Source: Hyphomicrobiales bacterium (GTDB taxonomy: Bacteria; Pseudomonadota; Alphaproteobacteria; Rhizobiales; Beijerinckiaceae). From it: a DNA stretch of 64,000 nt. Each line of letters starts with the position of its first letter. Within the stretch, counting starts at the first letter, position 1. The translations under genes were made by a program, and so were the position numbers. The stretch covers positions 2,210,001 to 2,274,000 of the forward strand of contig CAKNFP010000001.1 in assembly GCA_930633525.1 (NCBI GenBank). The letters are read 5' to 3'. A model generated the notes under the pieces. That model did not search any database. It saw only the letters and a list, made by a program, of their open reading frames with translations, and was not told the DNA's origin. Of this stretch, positions 9,266 through 17,860 are shown in pieces.

Positions 9266-10228
9266 ATGGGCAGGTTGATTGATATCGCATGGCCAGAACT
9301 TGGCGTCGTCGTCGTGGCCGAACTCGCGGACGAGGAAAATCCGGAACTGTGTGAAGAGTTCTGGCAAGACCTTCCGTTCAAGGTGATGCAGGCGCATCCG
9401 GTGGTGTCGGGCGAGTCGCTTTATGCGTGGACGCCAACGATCAGCACCGCGCCGGTTCGCTTGCGCCGCCGTATCATCGACTGCGCGGTCGGGGACCTGA
9501 GATACTCCCAGGCGACCGGCAACAAGTTCTCGATCCAGTATGGCAAGGGGCTCGAGCCGCTCGCCCAGCCGGTGCTCGGGAAAGTTCTTCCCGAATACCA
9601 CCATCTGCTGCAGGGCGTCGGTAAGGCGATCTGGACCAACCTCTTCTTCGCGAAGGAACAGATCTTCGTTGAGGTGAAGCCGCACGATCCGGCCCAGGCC
9701 TTCAAGGGCGAAGGGCGCTTTTCAAATCTCAAGGGCGTCGCCGCGGAATTTTACGCAGAGGCGAAGAGAATCCAGACCATCGAGCCCGAGGATCTGCGCC
9801 GCATACGTACTGGCGCAATCGGCGACACGGGAACCTATGGGCAGTACTTCACCGCCTGGGATTTCGCGAACGGGATGCTCCGTGATTACATCATGTACAC
9901 GGCCTATCCTCTGCTGAAGCTGATCGACACGTTGTCTCATGATGATTTCGTGGCGGCGGTCGAGGCGTTCGATCCGGCCTATTCCGAGTATCTCGGCTAT
10001 TCCGGCCTGGACACGCTTCTCGATTTCTCGAACAAGCTGCGCGCCGCCATCCGCGAAACGGATGACAAGGAAGAACTCCGCACGATCCTGCGGACCTTCA
10101 TTATGTATGGCAACCGCTTGTGCGCCTGGTCGTATCACTACTTCCCCTGGTACCTTGGAATGTTCTACGGCCGGGCCGTGAACGGCCAGGAATTCCCAGG
10201 CCGCTTCAATCCGGTGAAGCAAGCGTAA
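9266..10228 (+). CDS. Two-domain cyclophilin-like/helical-bundle protein, cucumopine-synthase-like order
   Basis: 320 residues, no signal peptide. Residues about 1-143 are the cyclophilin-like DUF3830-type domain (NPELC, HPVVSGESLYAWTP, LRYSQATGNKFSIQYG, PVLGKVLPEYHHLL). Residues about 158-305 are the helical bundle (IRTGAIG, QYFTAWDFANGMLRD, YLGYSGLD, NRLCAWSYHYFPWYLG). This order matches what I recall for cucumopine/mikimopine synthases, which carry out a Pictet-Spengler-type condensation of L-histidine with 2-oxoglutarate. A chromosomal homologue beside histidine ammonia-lyase and an importer could run such chemistry either way. ATG 9266 is preferred because GGGGA sits five bases upstream; ATG 9254 would remove that site. 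It probably shares a transcript or regulon with hutH downstream. Confidence 0.6.
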   Translation: MGRLIDIAWPELGVVVVAELADEENPELCEEFWQDLPFKVMQAHPVVSGESLYAWTPTISTAPVRLRRRIIDCAVGDLRYSQATGNKFSIQYGKGLEPLAQPVLGKVLPEYHHLLQGVGKAIWTNLFFAKEQIFVEVKPHDPAQAFKGEGRFSNLKGVAAEFYAEAKRIQTIEPEDLRRIRTGAIGDTGTYGQYFTAWDFANGMLRDYIMYTAYPLLKLIDTLSHDDFVAAVEAFDPAYSEYLGYSGLDTLLDFSNKLRAAIRETDDKEELRTILRTFIMYGNRLCAWSYHYFPWYLGMFYGRAVNGQEFPGRFNPVKQA

Positions 10229-10257
10229 TCATAGAGATAGCATATAGTCTCGTTGCA

Positions 10258-10286
10258 TGGGCGGCCTTCTTCGTGGAGACCGCCCA
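10258..10286 (+). terminator. Possible stem-loop after the two-domain gene
   Basis: TGGGCGG pairs with CCGCCCA across a 15-base loop, 30 bases after the stop at 10228. There is no clear T-run, so it is a weak candidate that separates this gene from hutH. Confidence 0.3.
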
Positions 10287-10330
10287 AGTCATTTGCAGAG
10301 AGAGCGCTTTACATCAGCCCGGATTTCGTA

Positions 10331-10341
10331 TGGTATATACA
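10331..10341. promoter_or_regulatory. Putative GntR/HutC-type operator, copy 4 (hutH)
   Basis: TGGTATATACA, 57 bases before the hutH start. Same motif and nearly the same distance as in front of the gene at 9266. Confidence 0.6.
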
Positions 10342-10397
10342 AATAAGGTGCAGATCGCCTATATGTCTGCCTAGCTCCCGTCTCCTCAGGTACCGAT

Positions 10398-11927
10398 ATG
10401 GCTCATACGCTCGTTCCCGGAAAAGTCTCTCTCGAGGCATTGGCAGCCGTCTACGAAGGATCCCGGATCCCGCAGCTGGACGACACGGCATTGGAGAGGG
10501 TGCAGGCATCGGCCGACAAGGTCGCCGAGATCGCAGGCGGTGAGAAAGCTCACTACGGGATCAACACCGGTTTTGGCAAACTCGCGAGCGTGCGGATCCC
10601 CGCTGGCGATGTCGAGGCATTGCAGCGCAATCTGATCCTTTCCCACTGCTGCGGTGTCGGTGCCCCATTGGACGATGCTATCGTTCGGCTCATCATGACG
10701 TTGAAGCTGATCTCCCTTGGACGGGGCGCTTCTGGCGTCAGACCGCAGGTCATTCATGGCCTTGCTGCCATGCTTGAGAAGAACGTCCTCCCGGTCATTC
10801 CGGAGAAAGGATCGGTCGGAGCCTCCGGCGATCTCGCTCCACTCGCCCACATGACTGCCGCCTTGATCGGTGAAGGCGAAGCGAAGTTCGAAGGGAAAGT
10901 CTTGCCATCCGGGGAAGCCTTGGCAAAAGCCGGGATAACCCCGATCATCCTGAAGGCCAAGGAAGGCCTGGCGATGATCAACGGCACGCAGACCTCGACG
11001 GCGCTGGCCTTGGCAGGGCTCTTCCGCGCTCACCGTGCGCTCGTCTCGTCGCTTGTCTCCGGGGCACTTTCCACTGACGCCGCGATGGGGTCGACGTCAC
11101 CCTTTCATCCGGAGATCCACGCACTTCGCGGTCATCAGGGCCAGATCGACGCCGCGCAAGCGCTGCGGGCACTGATGAATGGCTCCGAAATACGGGCGAG
11201 CCACGAGGAAGGTGATGAGCGCGTCCAGGACCCCTACTGCCTTCGCTGCCAGCCACAAGTGGTCGGCGCGTGCCTCGATGTCCTGCGTCAGGCCGCCCGC
11301 ACACTGATCATCGAGGCAAATGCGGCGACCGATAATCCGCTCGTGCTCTCCGATGGCACGATCGTTTCCGGCGGCAACTTCCATGCGGAACCTGTGGCAC
11401 TCGCGGCGGACCAGATCGCGATCGCCGTTTGCGAGATCGGTGCGATCGCCCAGCGGCGCATCGCCCTGCTGGTCGATCCCGCCTTGAGCTATGGCCTGCC
11501 CGCGTTTCTGACACCCAAACCCGGGCTGAATTCCGGCTTCATGATCGCCGAGGTCACCTCGGCCGCGCTGATGTCGGAAAACAAGCAGATGTCCCATCCC
11601 GCATCGGTGGACTCCACGCCCACCTCCGCAAACCAGGAGGATCATGTCTCCATGGCGTGCCACGGTGCCCGCCGCCTCCTCCAGATGACAGAGAACCTGT
11701 TCTCCATCGTGGGCATAGAAGCACTCAGCGCGGCCCAGGGCATCGATTTGCGCGCTCCGCTGACCTCAAGTCCGGCGCTTGACGCGGTTCGGAAGGCTAT
11801 CCGTGCCGAAATTCCAAAGCTCGACGATGACCGCTATATGGCGGGCGACCTCATGCGCGCGGCGGGACTTGTTGCAAGCGGCCGTTTGATCGCGCCATTG
11901 GCCGATGGAACTCTCCCGGCCCTGTGA
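10398..11927 (+). CDS. hutH: Histidine ammonia-lyase
   Basis: 509 residues, the normal length. The MIO cofactor triad Ala-Ser-Gly lies in [15 protein letters not shown] (about residue 140). YGINTGFG (about 52) holds the catalytic Tyr loop. [16 protein letters not shown] (about 400) carries the Glu that favours histidine over aromatic substrates in this superfamily. The enzyme turns L-histidine into trans-urocanate and ammonia in the cytoplasm. No hutU, hutI or hutG lies nearby, so the gene is not in a standard hut operon. It shares its operator type with the two-domain opine-synthase-like genes, which suggests it removes histidine released by them. A related aromatic amino-acid lyase cannot be fully excluded. 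Confidence 0.85.
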   Translation: MAHTLVPGKVSLEALAAVYEGSRIPQLDDTALERVQASADKVAEIAGGEKAHYGINTGFGKLASVRIPAGDVEALQRNLILSHCCGVGAPLDDAIVRLIMTLKLISLGRGASGVRPQVIHGLAAMLEKNVLPVIPEKGSVGASGDLAPLAHMTAALIGEGEAKFEGKVLPSGEALAKAGITPIILKAKEGLAMINGTQTSTALALAGLFRAHRALVSSLVSGALSTDAAMGSTSPFHPEIHALRGHQGQIDAAQALRALMNGSEIRASHEEGDERVQDPYCLRCQPQVVGACLDVLRQAARTLIIEANAATDNPLVLSDGTIVSGGNFHAEPVALAADQIAIAVCEIGAIAQRRIALLVDPALSYGLPAFLTPKPGLNSGFMIAEVTSAALMSENKQMSHPASVDSTPTSANQEDHVSMACHGARRLLQMTENLFSIVGIEALSAAQGIDLRAPLTSSPALDAVRKAIRAEIPKLDDDRYMAGDLMRAAGLVASGRLIAPLADGTLPAL

Positions 11928-12053
11928 CCGGCACGGTGGGGGCAAAGACATTCTCAGCCGTTACCTTTTCCGGGAGATCTCGCCTGACGATACCCCTACC
12001 ATAGTCCAGCAGCAACAGCCCTGTGGTCTTTAATGTACGGGCAAATCGCTATA

Positions 12054-12065
12054 TGTTATATACCA
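12054..12065. promoter_or_regulatory. Putative GntR/HutC-type operator, copy 5 (autoregulation)
   Basis: TGTTATATACCA, the reverse complement of TGGTATATAACA. It lies 75 bases before the regulator's ATG at 12140, which implies autoregulation. Confidence 0.55.
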
Positions 12066-12099
12066 ATCAGAAGTTTTCTAGATGGTGAGGGGCAAGTCT

Positions 12100-12147
12100 A
12101 TGAGCGATTCCAGTATCCCAGAGGCAGCATCGCCCGCCCATGGATGA
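12100..12147 (+). CDS. 15-residue upstream reading frame overlapping the gntR start
   Basis: ATG at 12100 follows a good ribosome-binding sequence (GAGGGG). It reads MSDSSIPEAASPAHG and stops at TGA 12145-12147, overlapping the regulator's ATG (12140) in another frame. The regulator itself has a poorer ribosome site, so it may depend on coupling to this leader. Alternatively one extra base splits what was a single longer N-terminus. Confidence 0.35.
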   Translation: MSDSSIPEAASPAHG

Positions 12148-12889
12148 TCTTTCAACGGAAAAACATGCTTCGTCTCGTTACTTGGAGATCCAGCGCGATA
12201 TCGAGAGCAAGATAACGACCGGCGAATGGGGACCAGGCACCCGCATTCCTCCGGAACGTGAATTAGTCGACATCTATAACTGTTCGCGAATGACGGTGAA
12301 CAAGGCTTTGTCGAGCCTTGCCGCCGCGGGAATGATCTCTCGAAAGCGCCGGTCGGGCTCTTTCGTGGCGCCTCCGCGGATCGAAGAGCCGCTGATGCAT
12401 ATTCAGGACATTCGCGCTGAAGTATTGGCGATTGACCGGACCTATTCGTTCGAGATCACGGATCGCAGTGTTCGGAAGGCGACCGACGCTCTTGACGCGC
12501 GTCACGTCGGCGTTCCCGTGGGAACCCGCCTCCTGACCCTCGAGGTCATGCACTATGCCGACAATCTCCCGTTCACGATGGAGACGCGTCAGATCAATCT
12601 GGATGCGGTCCCGCAAGTGGAGCGACTGCAGTTCAAGGAAGAGCCACCGGGCAGCTGGCTACTCCAGAATGTTCCATTTACAGAAGGGGAACATTCGATC
12701 CGAGCGGTGTCGGCCGACGCAATCCTTGCCAGGAGATTGCAGGTGGTCGAGCGCACGGCGTGCATCTCCATCGCCCGCAGGACATGGCTGGAGGGGCAAC
12801 TCATCACGTTTGTCCGGCTCATTTATCCCGGTGACCGCCACCGGTTCGTCGTGCGCTTTAAACCCTCAATGTCACCCGGCGCTTCCTAA
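12140..12889 (+). CDS. GntR-family regulator, HutC subfamily (UTRA domain)
   Basis: 249 residues. The N-terminal winged helix-turn-helix spans about residues 10-80 (IPPERELVDIYNCSRMTVNK, then LAAAGMISRKRRSGSFV). The C-terminal UTRA ligand domain spans about 95-240 (LDARHVGVPVGTRLLTLEVMHY, about 117-138, and a terminal RFVVRF strand). HutC-type members bind urocanate or related small molecules and release DNA. It lies just after hutH with its own operator. The five TGGTMTATAMM sites between 7804 and 12065 are its likely targets, controlling transporter, both two-domain genes, hutH and itself. Confidence 0.85.
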   Translation: MDDLSTEKHASSRYLEIQRDIESKITTGEWGPGTRIPPERELVDIYNCSRMTVNKALSSLAAAGMISRKRRSGSFVAPPRIEEPLMHIQDIRAEVLAIDRTYSFEITDRSVRKATDALDARHVGVPVGTRLLTLEVMHYADNLPFTMETRQINLDAVPQVERLQFKEEPPGSWLLQNVPFTEGEHSIRAVSADAILARRLQVVERTACISIARRTWLEGQLITFVRLIYPGDRHRFVVRFKPSMSPGAS

Positions 12890-12944
12890 GGTCGGAAGCC
12901 ATGGCCACGAAGGCCGTGGAAACTCGAACATACACCACGGTAGC

Positions 12945-13540
12945 TTAAACCGTCTGTCCACAGCGCCGCCAGCAAGCCATCGTATGCCCCATCAGCGGGA
13001 TGCGTTTCCAGGGCAGCGCCCCAAGCGCCTCAGCTAGTGTCCGCCAGTCTAGCGTTTTGCGTGGCCTCGTGTTGATCACCGCAGCCACCGCAGCGATCTC
13101 GGCGGGGCCGCGCAGGCTCAGGTCTATGCCTTTCAGAAAGTATTGCCGCAGGAGCCCATTGGTGTTTTCGTTTGTTCCGCACTGCCATGGACCCTGAGGA
13201 TCGCAGAAGTAGACCCGCAGGCCGGCATCGATCTTGAGCCAGGCGTGCTCGGCCATCTCGGAGCCTCGATCCCAGGTCAGCCATCGTGCGGGTGATTGCC
13301 TCACGCACCGCCTGCGCGCCGTGCCCCGCGAGCGGCGGCCCATTCTTCACTCTTGGCGCCTCGCCATATCCGAGATGGCGAACACCGTATCGCGCGGTTG
13401 TACGAGCGGTCTCTCTTCAGAGGTCGTGCGACGCGGGAGCTGGCGACCTGAGGGCACAGCTCGACCACGAGGAGCGCCAACACAAGATGCGGGCGCATGG
13501 ATCGAGGCCGGCTATAGCCGAAGGCCTTCTTCGGCAAGGA
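12945..13540 (-). pseudogene. IS30-family transposase remnant
   Basis: Reading leftward, the C-terminal catalytic part is clear: LTWDRGSEMAEHAW, FCDPQGPWQCGTNENTNGLL, and NTRPRKTLDW with the final DDE glutamate region. The upstream part falls in other frames (an LCPQVA fragment near 13450 resembles the mid-protein LCPRL segment). The N-terminal HTH is gone and the frame is broken around 13330. I saw no clear inverted repeats, so the element is dead. Confidence 0.75.
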
Positions 13541-13587
13541 ACAGCAGCTGCCAGGAGCTCCAGCTTACAGGATAGCGTGGGTTGTCC

Positions 13588-14070
13588 TCACGCTGCGCTC
13601 AGCCGCGGTTTGGTCGTGGCCCGCAACTCGCCGATCTCGATGCGGTCGAGGCTCTCAATCGGAGCGCCGAGAACACGGAAACCCGGGCCTTGAGATAGCG
13701 GAGGGGGGCCTCCTTGTCGATGTCCGCACCCTCGACAGTTGCGGGATCTTCGATCCCCCAATGCGCCGTCATGGGCTGACCCGGCCAGATTGGACAAGCC
13801 TCGCCAGCCGCACTGTCGCGTATGGTGAACACGAAATCCATGACTGGCGCACCGGGCTGGGGGAACTCCTCCGAGCTTTTCGAGCGGAAGCCTTCAATAG
13901 GATAGTCAAGAGCCTGCAACCCCTTTACGGCGAAGAGGTCGCAGGCTCTTCGGCTGGCTGCCGGCAGAGAAGGCCCGAAAGCGACCACCGCCATCCTTTT
14001 TTTGCAGGACGCTCTCAGCCAGAATAGAGCGCGCCGAATTGCGGGTGCGGAGGAACAACACATTGTAGAC
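13588..14070 (-). pseudogene. arsC: Decayed arsenate reductase (LMW-phosphatase type)
   Basis: Pieces in order on the minus strand: NVLFLRTRNSARSILAES (14064 down), RFRAFSAGSQPK, then after a frame change EGFRSKSSEEFPQPGAPVMD, FVFTIRDSAAGEACPIWPGQ, MTAHWGIEDPATVEG and a C-terminal SLDRIEIGELRATT in yet another frame. The family reduces arsenate using a P-loop Cys in LCTGNSARS; here Cys is Arg and Gly is Arg. With at least two frameshifts the gene is non-functional. No other ars gene is near. Confidence 0.8.
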
Positions 14071-14249
14071 GCGGGCGGTGACACTAGCGGTGGGCCAGCC
14101 GGAGGAAGCAACGGAGGTTTTTGATATAGAAAGATCTCACATCAGGGATGAACGGTGCGGCTCAAACCGATCGGCCGTGCAGCGATCTGCAAGCCTCCGC
14201 ATCGGAGCACCGATCTCGTTTGCGAGGTCGGTTTACAGGCCGCTCCGGC

Positions 14250-14744
14250 TCATTTCTCCGCCATTTGAATAAAGATCTCGTCACGGCCGAGGCTGAGTGT
14301 CATCCCGGCGCTTGCGCCGGTCAGGTGCATGATCACGCCAGCTTTGTTCTCAAGCCAAAGATCGCTCCCGCCCGACGTCTCCAGACCCACTTTGCCTGTG
14401 CCTTGCGCGTATGTGCCCTCGAACATCGCGACGTCATTGAGTTTGTAGACATCGCCGGCGACGACAAGTTTAGACGCACCGCCGGGGCCGATCACGCTGC
14501 CGATTAATCTGAACGGATATTTCTTTCCCTGAAACGTCAAGACCCCCTCTCCTCCGACGAAGCCTCCAACGAAGGCCTCGGTAAGGGTCACGGTGCCGGA
14601 TGGCGACAGCCCAGCAACGCTCTTCGCGGTCGGGACATTTACTGGAACTGGCGAAGACACGCAGTTGGTAAGCGACAACAGTGCCGCTATTCCAAGAGGC
14701 ATTGACCATGCGCGCATGCTCCTGCGACGAGCTTTAGCCATCAT
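14250..14744 (-). CDS. Putative lipoprotein of unknown function
   Basis: 164 residues with a positively charged start, hydrophobic core and lipobox LTNC (Cys at about residue 28), so it is probably lipid-anchored after signal peptidase II. The rest is small, glycine- and valine-rich and beta-type (EAFVGGFVGGEGVLTFQGKK), with no motif I recognise. It is the only apparently intact gene in the decayed segment 12900-16300. Its intact frame and signal sequence suggest it is real. Confidence 0.6.
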   Translation of the reverse strand: MMAKARRRSMRAWSMPLGIAALLSLTNCVSSPVPVNVPTAKSVAGLSPSGTVTLTEAFVGGFVGGEGVLTFQGKKYPFRLIGSVIGPGGASKLVVAGDVYKLNDVAMFEGTYAQGTGKVGLETSGGSDLWLENKAGVIMHLTGASAGMTLSLGRDEIFIQMAEK

Positions 14745-15291
14745 TCGTGGATCCTCGTGGGTAGCTCACTGCGCGGGGGCGAAGGGTAGCGAGATGGGAA
14801 GGGTTCACATAATTACATCGGAGCGGAAGCCGAGTCCATCAGACTTGACGTCGAACAAGATGGCGGTGGCGGAATGCTTCCGGGCCCTTCATGCTGATAA
14901 CGGAATCCCCAGATGTTAAGCCACGGGCCGCGCGGCCAGCGGACGTTCCCGCGTGGAATGATAGCGCTGAGTAGGCGCCGTTACTTATCATTTCACGCCA
15001 TTGGTACACGAACGCACAAAAATGAGACTATCACTTGTTTCGGGTGTACCCGGTGCAACACTGAGATGTTCGCACGCAGCGGACGTTCCTCGCTGGCGTG
15101 CCTCCACCTGCTGCAGTTATCGCATGTATTCAGGTTTCGAGCACCGAGCCGGAACTGGAGAGTCGGGGTTCGGGTGTGCCCACAAAACGACCCACACGAA
15201 CGAAGCGCTCTCAATCCACGTGCCATGACTGTTCCTGATCGACATCAAAAAAATCCATTTTACGCCAGAAAAAGCGTTTCGGAGCATTGAC
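14745..15291. other. 547-base stretch without a recognisable gene
   Basis: Short frames on both strands show no motif or ribosome site that I trust. It lies between the lipoprotein gene's promoter side and the first of two gene fragments, and fits the general decay of this segment. Confidence 0.5.
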
Positions 15292-15294
15292 CCA

Positions 15295-15494
15295 TAGTCG
15301 CCATTCCTGTCATTGCCAGCTATGTCCTGCAGGGGGTATTACGGGTAACAACCGGGCAGAAGCTCGATGCCGCCGATCAGGTGGTCCTCGCGTCCCCGAT
15401 CACCGGTGGCGGGCAGTTCCGGATCGTCGAGAACGTGAAGGGCGAGGCTCGCCTCGGCGCAATGGTCGAGGCGAGCGCTGATCGCGCAAACTAA
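15295..15494 (+). pseudogene. C-terminal gene fragment, unknown family
   Basis: An open frame without a good start ends at TAA 15494 and reads IVAIPVIASYVLQGVLRVTT..., then VVLASPITGGGQFRIVE and a short charged tail. Codon use is coding-like, but the N-terminus is missing (in-frame stop at about 15289). I do not recognise the family. It is probably the tail of a gene cut by the rearrangement that shaped this region. Confidence 0.35.
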
Positions 15495-15495
15495 A

Positions 15496-16260
15496 GTGGC
15501 CTCTCAGGCCGGACAACTATCTCTCCTCGCGCGTAATGGCTTCTCCCTCCGCTGGTCGAATTTCGGGGTCATCCAGGCCGAAAGCGCCGGCTGGCTGCGT
15601 GAATTCTTAAAGACCAACGACGGTCGTGCTAAAACACCGCCGCGCGCCTGGCCGCTCGTCAGCCCGGTGCAGGCCGTCCCCGATAGCACCGGCTTGTCCA
15701 AGCGCATCGGTCTCATCGCGCCGTCTCTCGAAAGCGATGATCCGCTCGTCGCCGGGATTGCCTTCGCAGAGCTTTCGCGTACGCCGTATGAGGTCATGCG
15801 CGCGCTCAAGACAGCCCTGGGTGCCGCGGACCTTCGTCGCTGGATTTCAAGATCCCGCCCTCGTAAAGTGACGGAATGCCTATCTTCCGCTCCTCGACAT
15901 CGCGGGTGGCATCGACGACGCGGCGATACTGGAAGATCCTTTCGTGTTCCGCGACTATTACGCGGATGTCCCCCCGAGCAAATGGCCAAGGAGTTTGGGG
16001 GGCTTTCGCCAATGCCCTTTTCGCTCTCCGTCCCGGAGATTGGCGCGGCCCCATCGAATCCGGATATGGCTGGCACCTGTTCTGGATCGAATCCTACGAG
16101 GAACCTCGCGTTCCTGCGCTGGAAGAAGGGAGACCGACCATCGTTCAAGCCTGGCAGGCCGAGAAGTATCGTGAAGTCAAGCAGCGCTTGATGGACGAGA
16201 TCAGCTCCCGCTGCAAGATAGCCGCCCTGTCACTCGACGATTTCATGGTTGCGCCAATAG
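15496..16260 (+). pseudogene. Fused remnants: HEAT-like protein fragment joined to parvulin-type PPIase tail
   Basis: The first part reads RAWPLVSPVQAVPDSTGLSK and DDPLVAGIAFAELSRTPYEV (about 15645-15815), then after a frame change AYLPLLDIAGGIDDAAILE (from about 15880), resembling a HEAT-repeat-like hypothetical family. It runs straight into DPFVFRDYYADVPPS (about 15937) and, in a third frame, ANALFALRPGDWRGPIESGY and GWHLFWIESYEEPRVPALEE (16003-16120), the C-terminal part of SurA/PpiC-like peptidyl-prolyl isomerases. At least two frameshifts and an internal deletion joined two genes. No function is expected. Confidence 0.55.
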
Positions 16261-16303
16261 CCGGCATAAGAAAAGCAGCCGAAAGGGGGCATTCTAACAC
16301 CGA

Positions 16304-17110
16304 CTAACTTTGCTGTGTTTCAGTGAAGGAAGCCTGAAGACGGCTCCTCGCATGTGCAACGCCGCCCGTCGTCAATCCGCCATCGGCAGTGACTTCACTG
16401 CCCGTCATGAAAGAGGCCTCGTTCGACGCCAGGAAGAGCACGATGTTTGCGATCTCGTCTGGGCTGGACTCGCGCCCCATCGGTATGACAGCGCGGTTTG
16501 CCTCCATGTGCCCCTTCGGCGCAGCGAAGGTCAGCGGGGTTGCGATCATCGCCGGATGAACGGAATTCACGCGGATGCCATTAGCGCTCAATTCTAATGC
16601 CGCGGATTTGGTCAGTCCGCGGACGGCCCATTTACTCGCCGTGTAGGACGGATCGCCATGCGCGATGATGCCGGCGGTCGACGAAATGTTGACGATCGCC
16701 GCCGGCGCCTTCGCGGCAAGGAGTGGTCGGCAATGCTGCATGCCGAGAAACACACCTGCGACGTTGATGCTCATGGCGCGGTCCCATTCAGCCTTGGACG
16801 TCTGCGCCAGCGATTTGCGGATGATGATGCCGGCATTGTTGACGAGAACGTCGAGACCGCCGCCCGCCGCGTCGAGTGCGGCAACGAGCTGACGCCAGTC
16901 GTCTTCATTCGAGACGTCAAGATGATGCGCCGTCGCCGCCCTACCTTCAGACTTCAACTCGGCCGCAAGCTGTGTAGCCTCCTCATCGAGCACGTCGGCC
17001 ACGTGGACATGGGCCCCTGCCTCGGCGAAGCGCCGCGCGATTGCCGCGCCGAGGCCTCGCGCGGCGCCGGTGATGCAGACCGTGCGGTCGTGAAAGGTCC
17101 TGCTGCTCAT
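16304..17110 (-). CDS. SDR-family oxidoreductase (3-oxoacyl-ACP reductase-like)
   Basis: 268 residues, classical SDR. NAD(P)-binding TGAARGLGAAIA (about 13-24), NNAGI (about 90), catalytic Ser in NISSTAG (about 143) and YTASK (Tyr/Lys at about 157/161), with a C-terminal GSEVTADGGLT. It oxidises or reduces a secondary alcohol/ketone in the cytoplasm. It is the last gene of the long minus-strand operon. An acidic residue after the glycine motif (HVADVL) suggests NAD(H). The substrate is probably an intermediate of the four-carbon sugar-acid pathway encoded upstream, as an inference. Confidence 0.85.
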   Translation of the reverse strand: MSSRTFHDRTVCITGAARGLGAAIARRFAEAGAHVHVADVLDEEATQLAAELKSEGRAATAHHLDVSNEDDWRQLVAALDAAGGGLDVLVNNAGIIIRKSLAQTSKAEWDRAMSINVAGVFLGMQHCRPLLAAKAPAAIVNISSTAGIIAHGDPSYTASKWAVRGLTKSAALELSANGIRVNSVHPAMIATPLTFAAPKGHMEANRAVIPMGRESSPDEIANIVLFLASNEASFMTGSEVTADGGLTTGGVAHARSRLQASFTETQQS

Positions 17111-17152
17111 TGCGTGGTTCCGAGACGTGGTGTCGACTTTAGCCTGTGCACT

Positions 17153-17860
17153 TCAAAGCGAGGCGCCGCCGCAGACGACAAGCTGTTGACCGGTGATGCT
17201 GGCCGCGCCCTCGGACAGCAGAAACGCCGTCGTCGCTGCGATTTCCTCGGGCTTCACCAACCGGCCGATCGGCGGCATCTTCGGCGCGACCGAAGCACGT
17301 CTGGGGTCGCGCAGCATCGGTGTGTCGGTGGCGCCCGGCGCAACGACGTTCACGGTAATCTGCCGCGGGGCGAGCTCGATCGCAAAGGAGCGTGCCATGC
17401 CAACGACCGCGGCTTTCGTCGCAGCGTATTGAGCACGGCCCGGGGAGCCCGCTGCCGTCCGGCTGCCGAGCAGGACGATGCGAGCGCCGTCCGGAAGGGA
17501 CGGCACCAGCGCCTCGACAATTTGCTCGGCAGCATCGACATGCAAACGCCACATCGCGCGGCCGTTTTCGGGATCGAGCTCACCAAGCCTGCCGACGCGC
17601 AGGATGCCGGCCGCATGAACGATCGCTTCGAGCGGCTCCATCTCGCTCAGAACGTCGGCGAGCGCCGCGCGGTCGAAGAGGTCGACCGCCTTGTGGATCA
17701 GCCCGTCCGCCTCGAACGCGGGCTTGCTGCGGCTGAGGCCGACCACATGCCAGCCTTCGGCCAGAAGGCGCTGGGCGATGGCCTCGCCAATGCCGGAACT
17801 CACGCCGGTGACGAGCGCGCGTTTCGCGTGCCCGTCTTCGCGTACAGCCACCATGCTCAT
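17153..17860 (-). CDS. SDR-family oxidoreductase
   Basis: About 235 residues from ATG 17860, which overlaps the binding-protein stop (ATGA). Motifs: TGVSSGIGEAIA (about 17-28), HAAGILRVG (about 80), LLGSRTAAGSPGR and YAATKAA (Tyr/Lys about 145/149), then ITGQQLVVCGGASL at the end. The NNAG motif is changed to HAAG, seen in some SDRs, and the catalytic Ser region reads GSRTA, so Ser is present. Coupled to the transporter genes and next to another SDR, it probably oxidises the imported compound. Confidence 0.82.
   Translation of the reverse strand: MSMVAVREDGHAKRALVTGVSSGIGEAIAQRLLAEGWHVVGLSRSKPAFEADGLIHKAVDLFDRAALADVLSEMEPLEAIVHAAGILRVGRLGELDPENGRAMWRLHVDAAEQIVEALVPSLPDGARIVLLGSRTAAGSPGRAQYAATKAAVVGMARSFAIELAPRQITVNVVAPGATDTPMLRDPRRASVAPKMPPIGRLVKPEEIAATTAFLLSEGAASITGQQLVVCGGASL

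Noticed and set aside
12881..12899. GCTTCC-N7-GGAAGC as terminator of the gntR gene
   Set aside because: Only six pairs, overlaps the stop codon and lacks a T-run.
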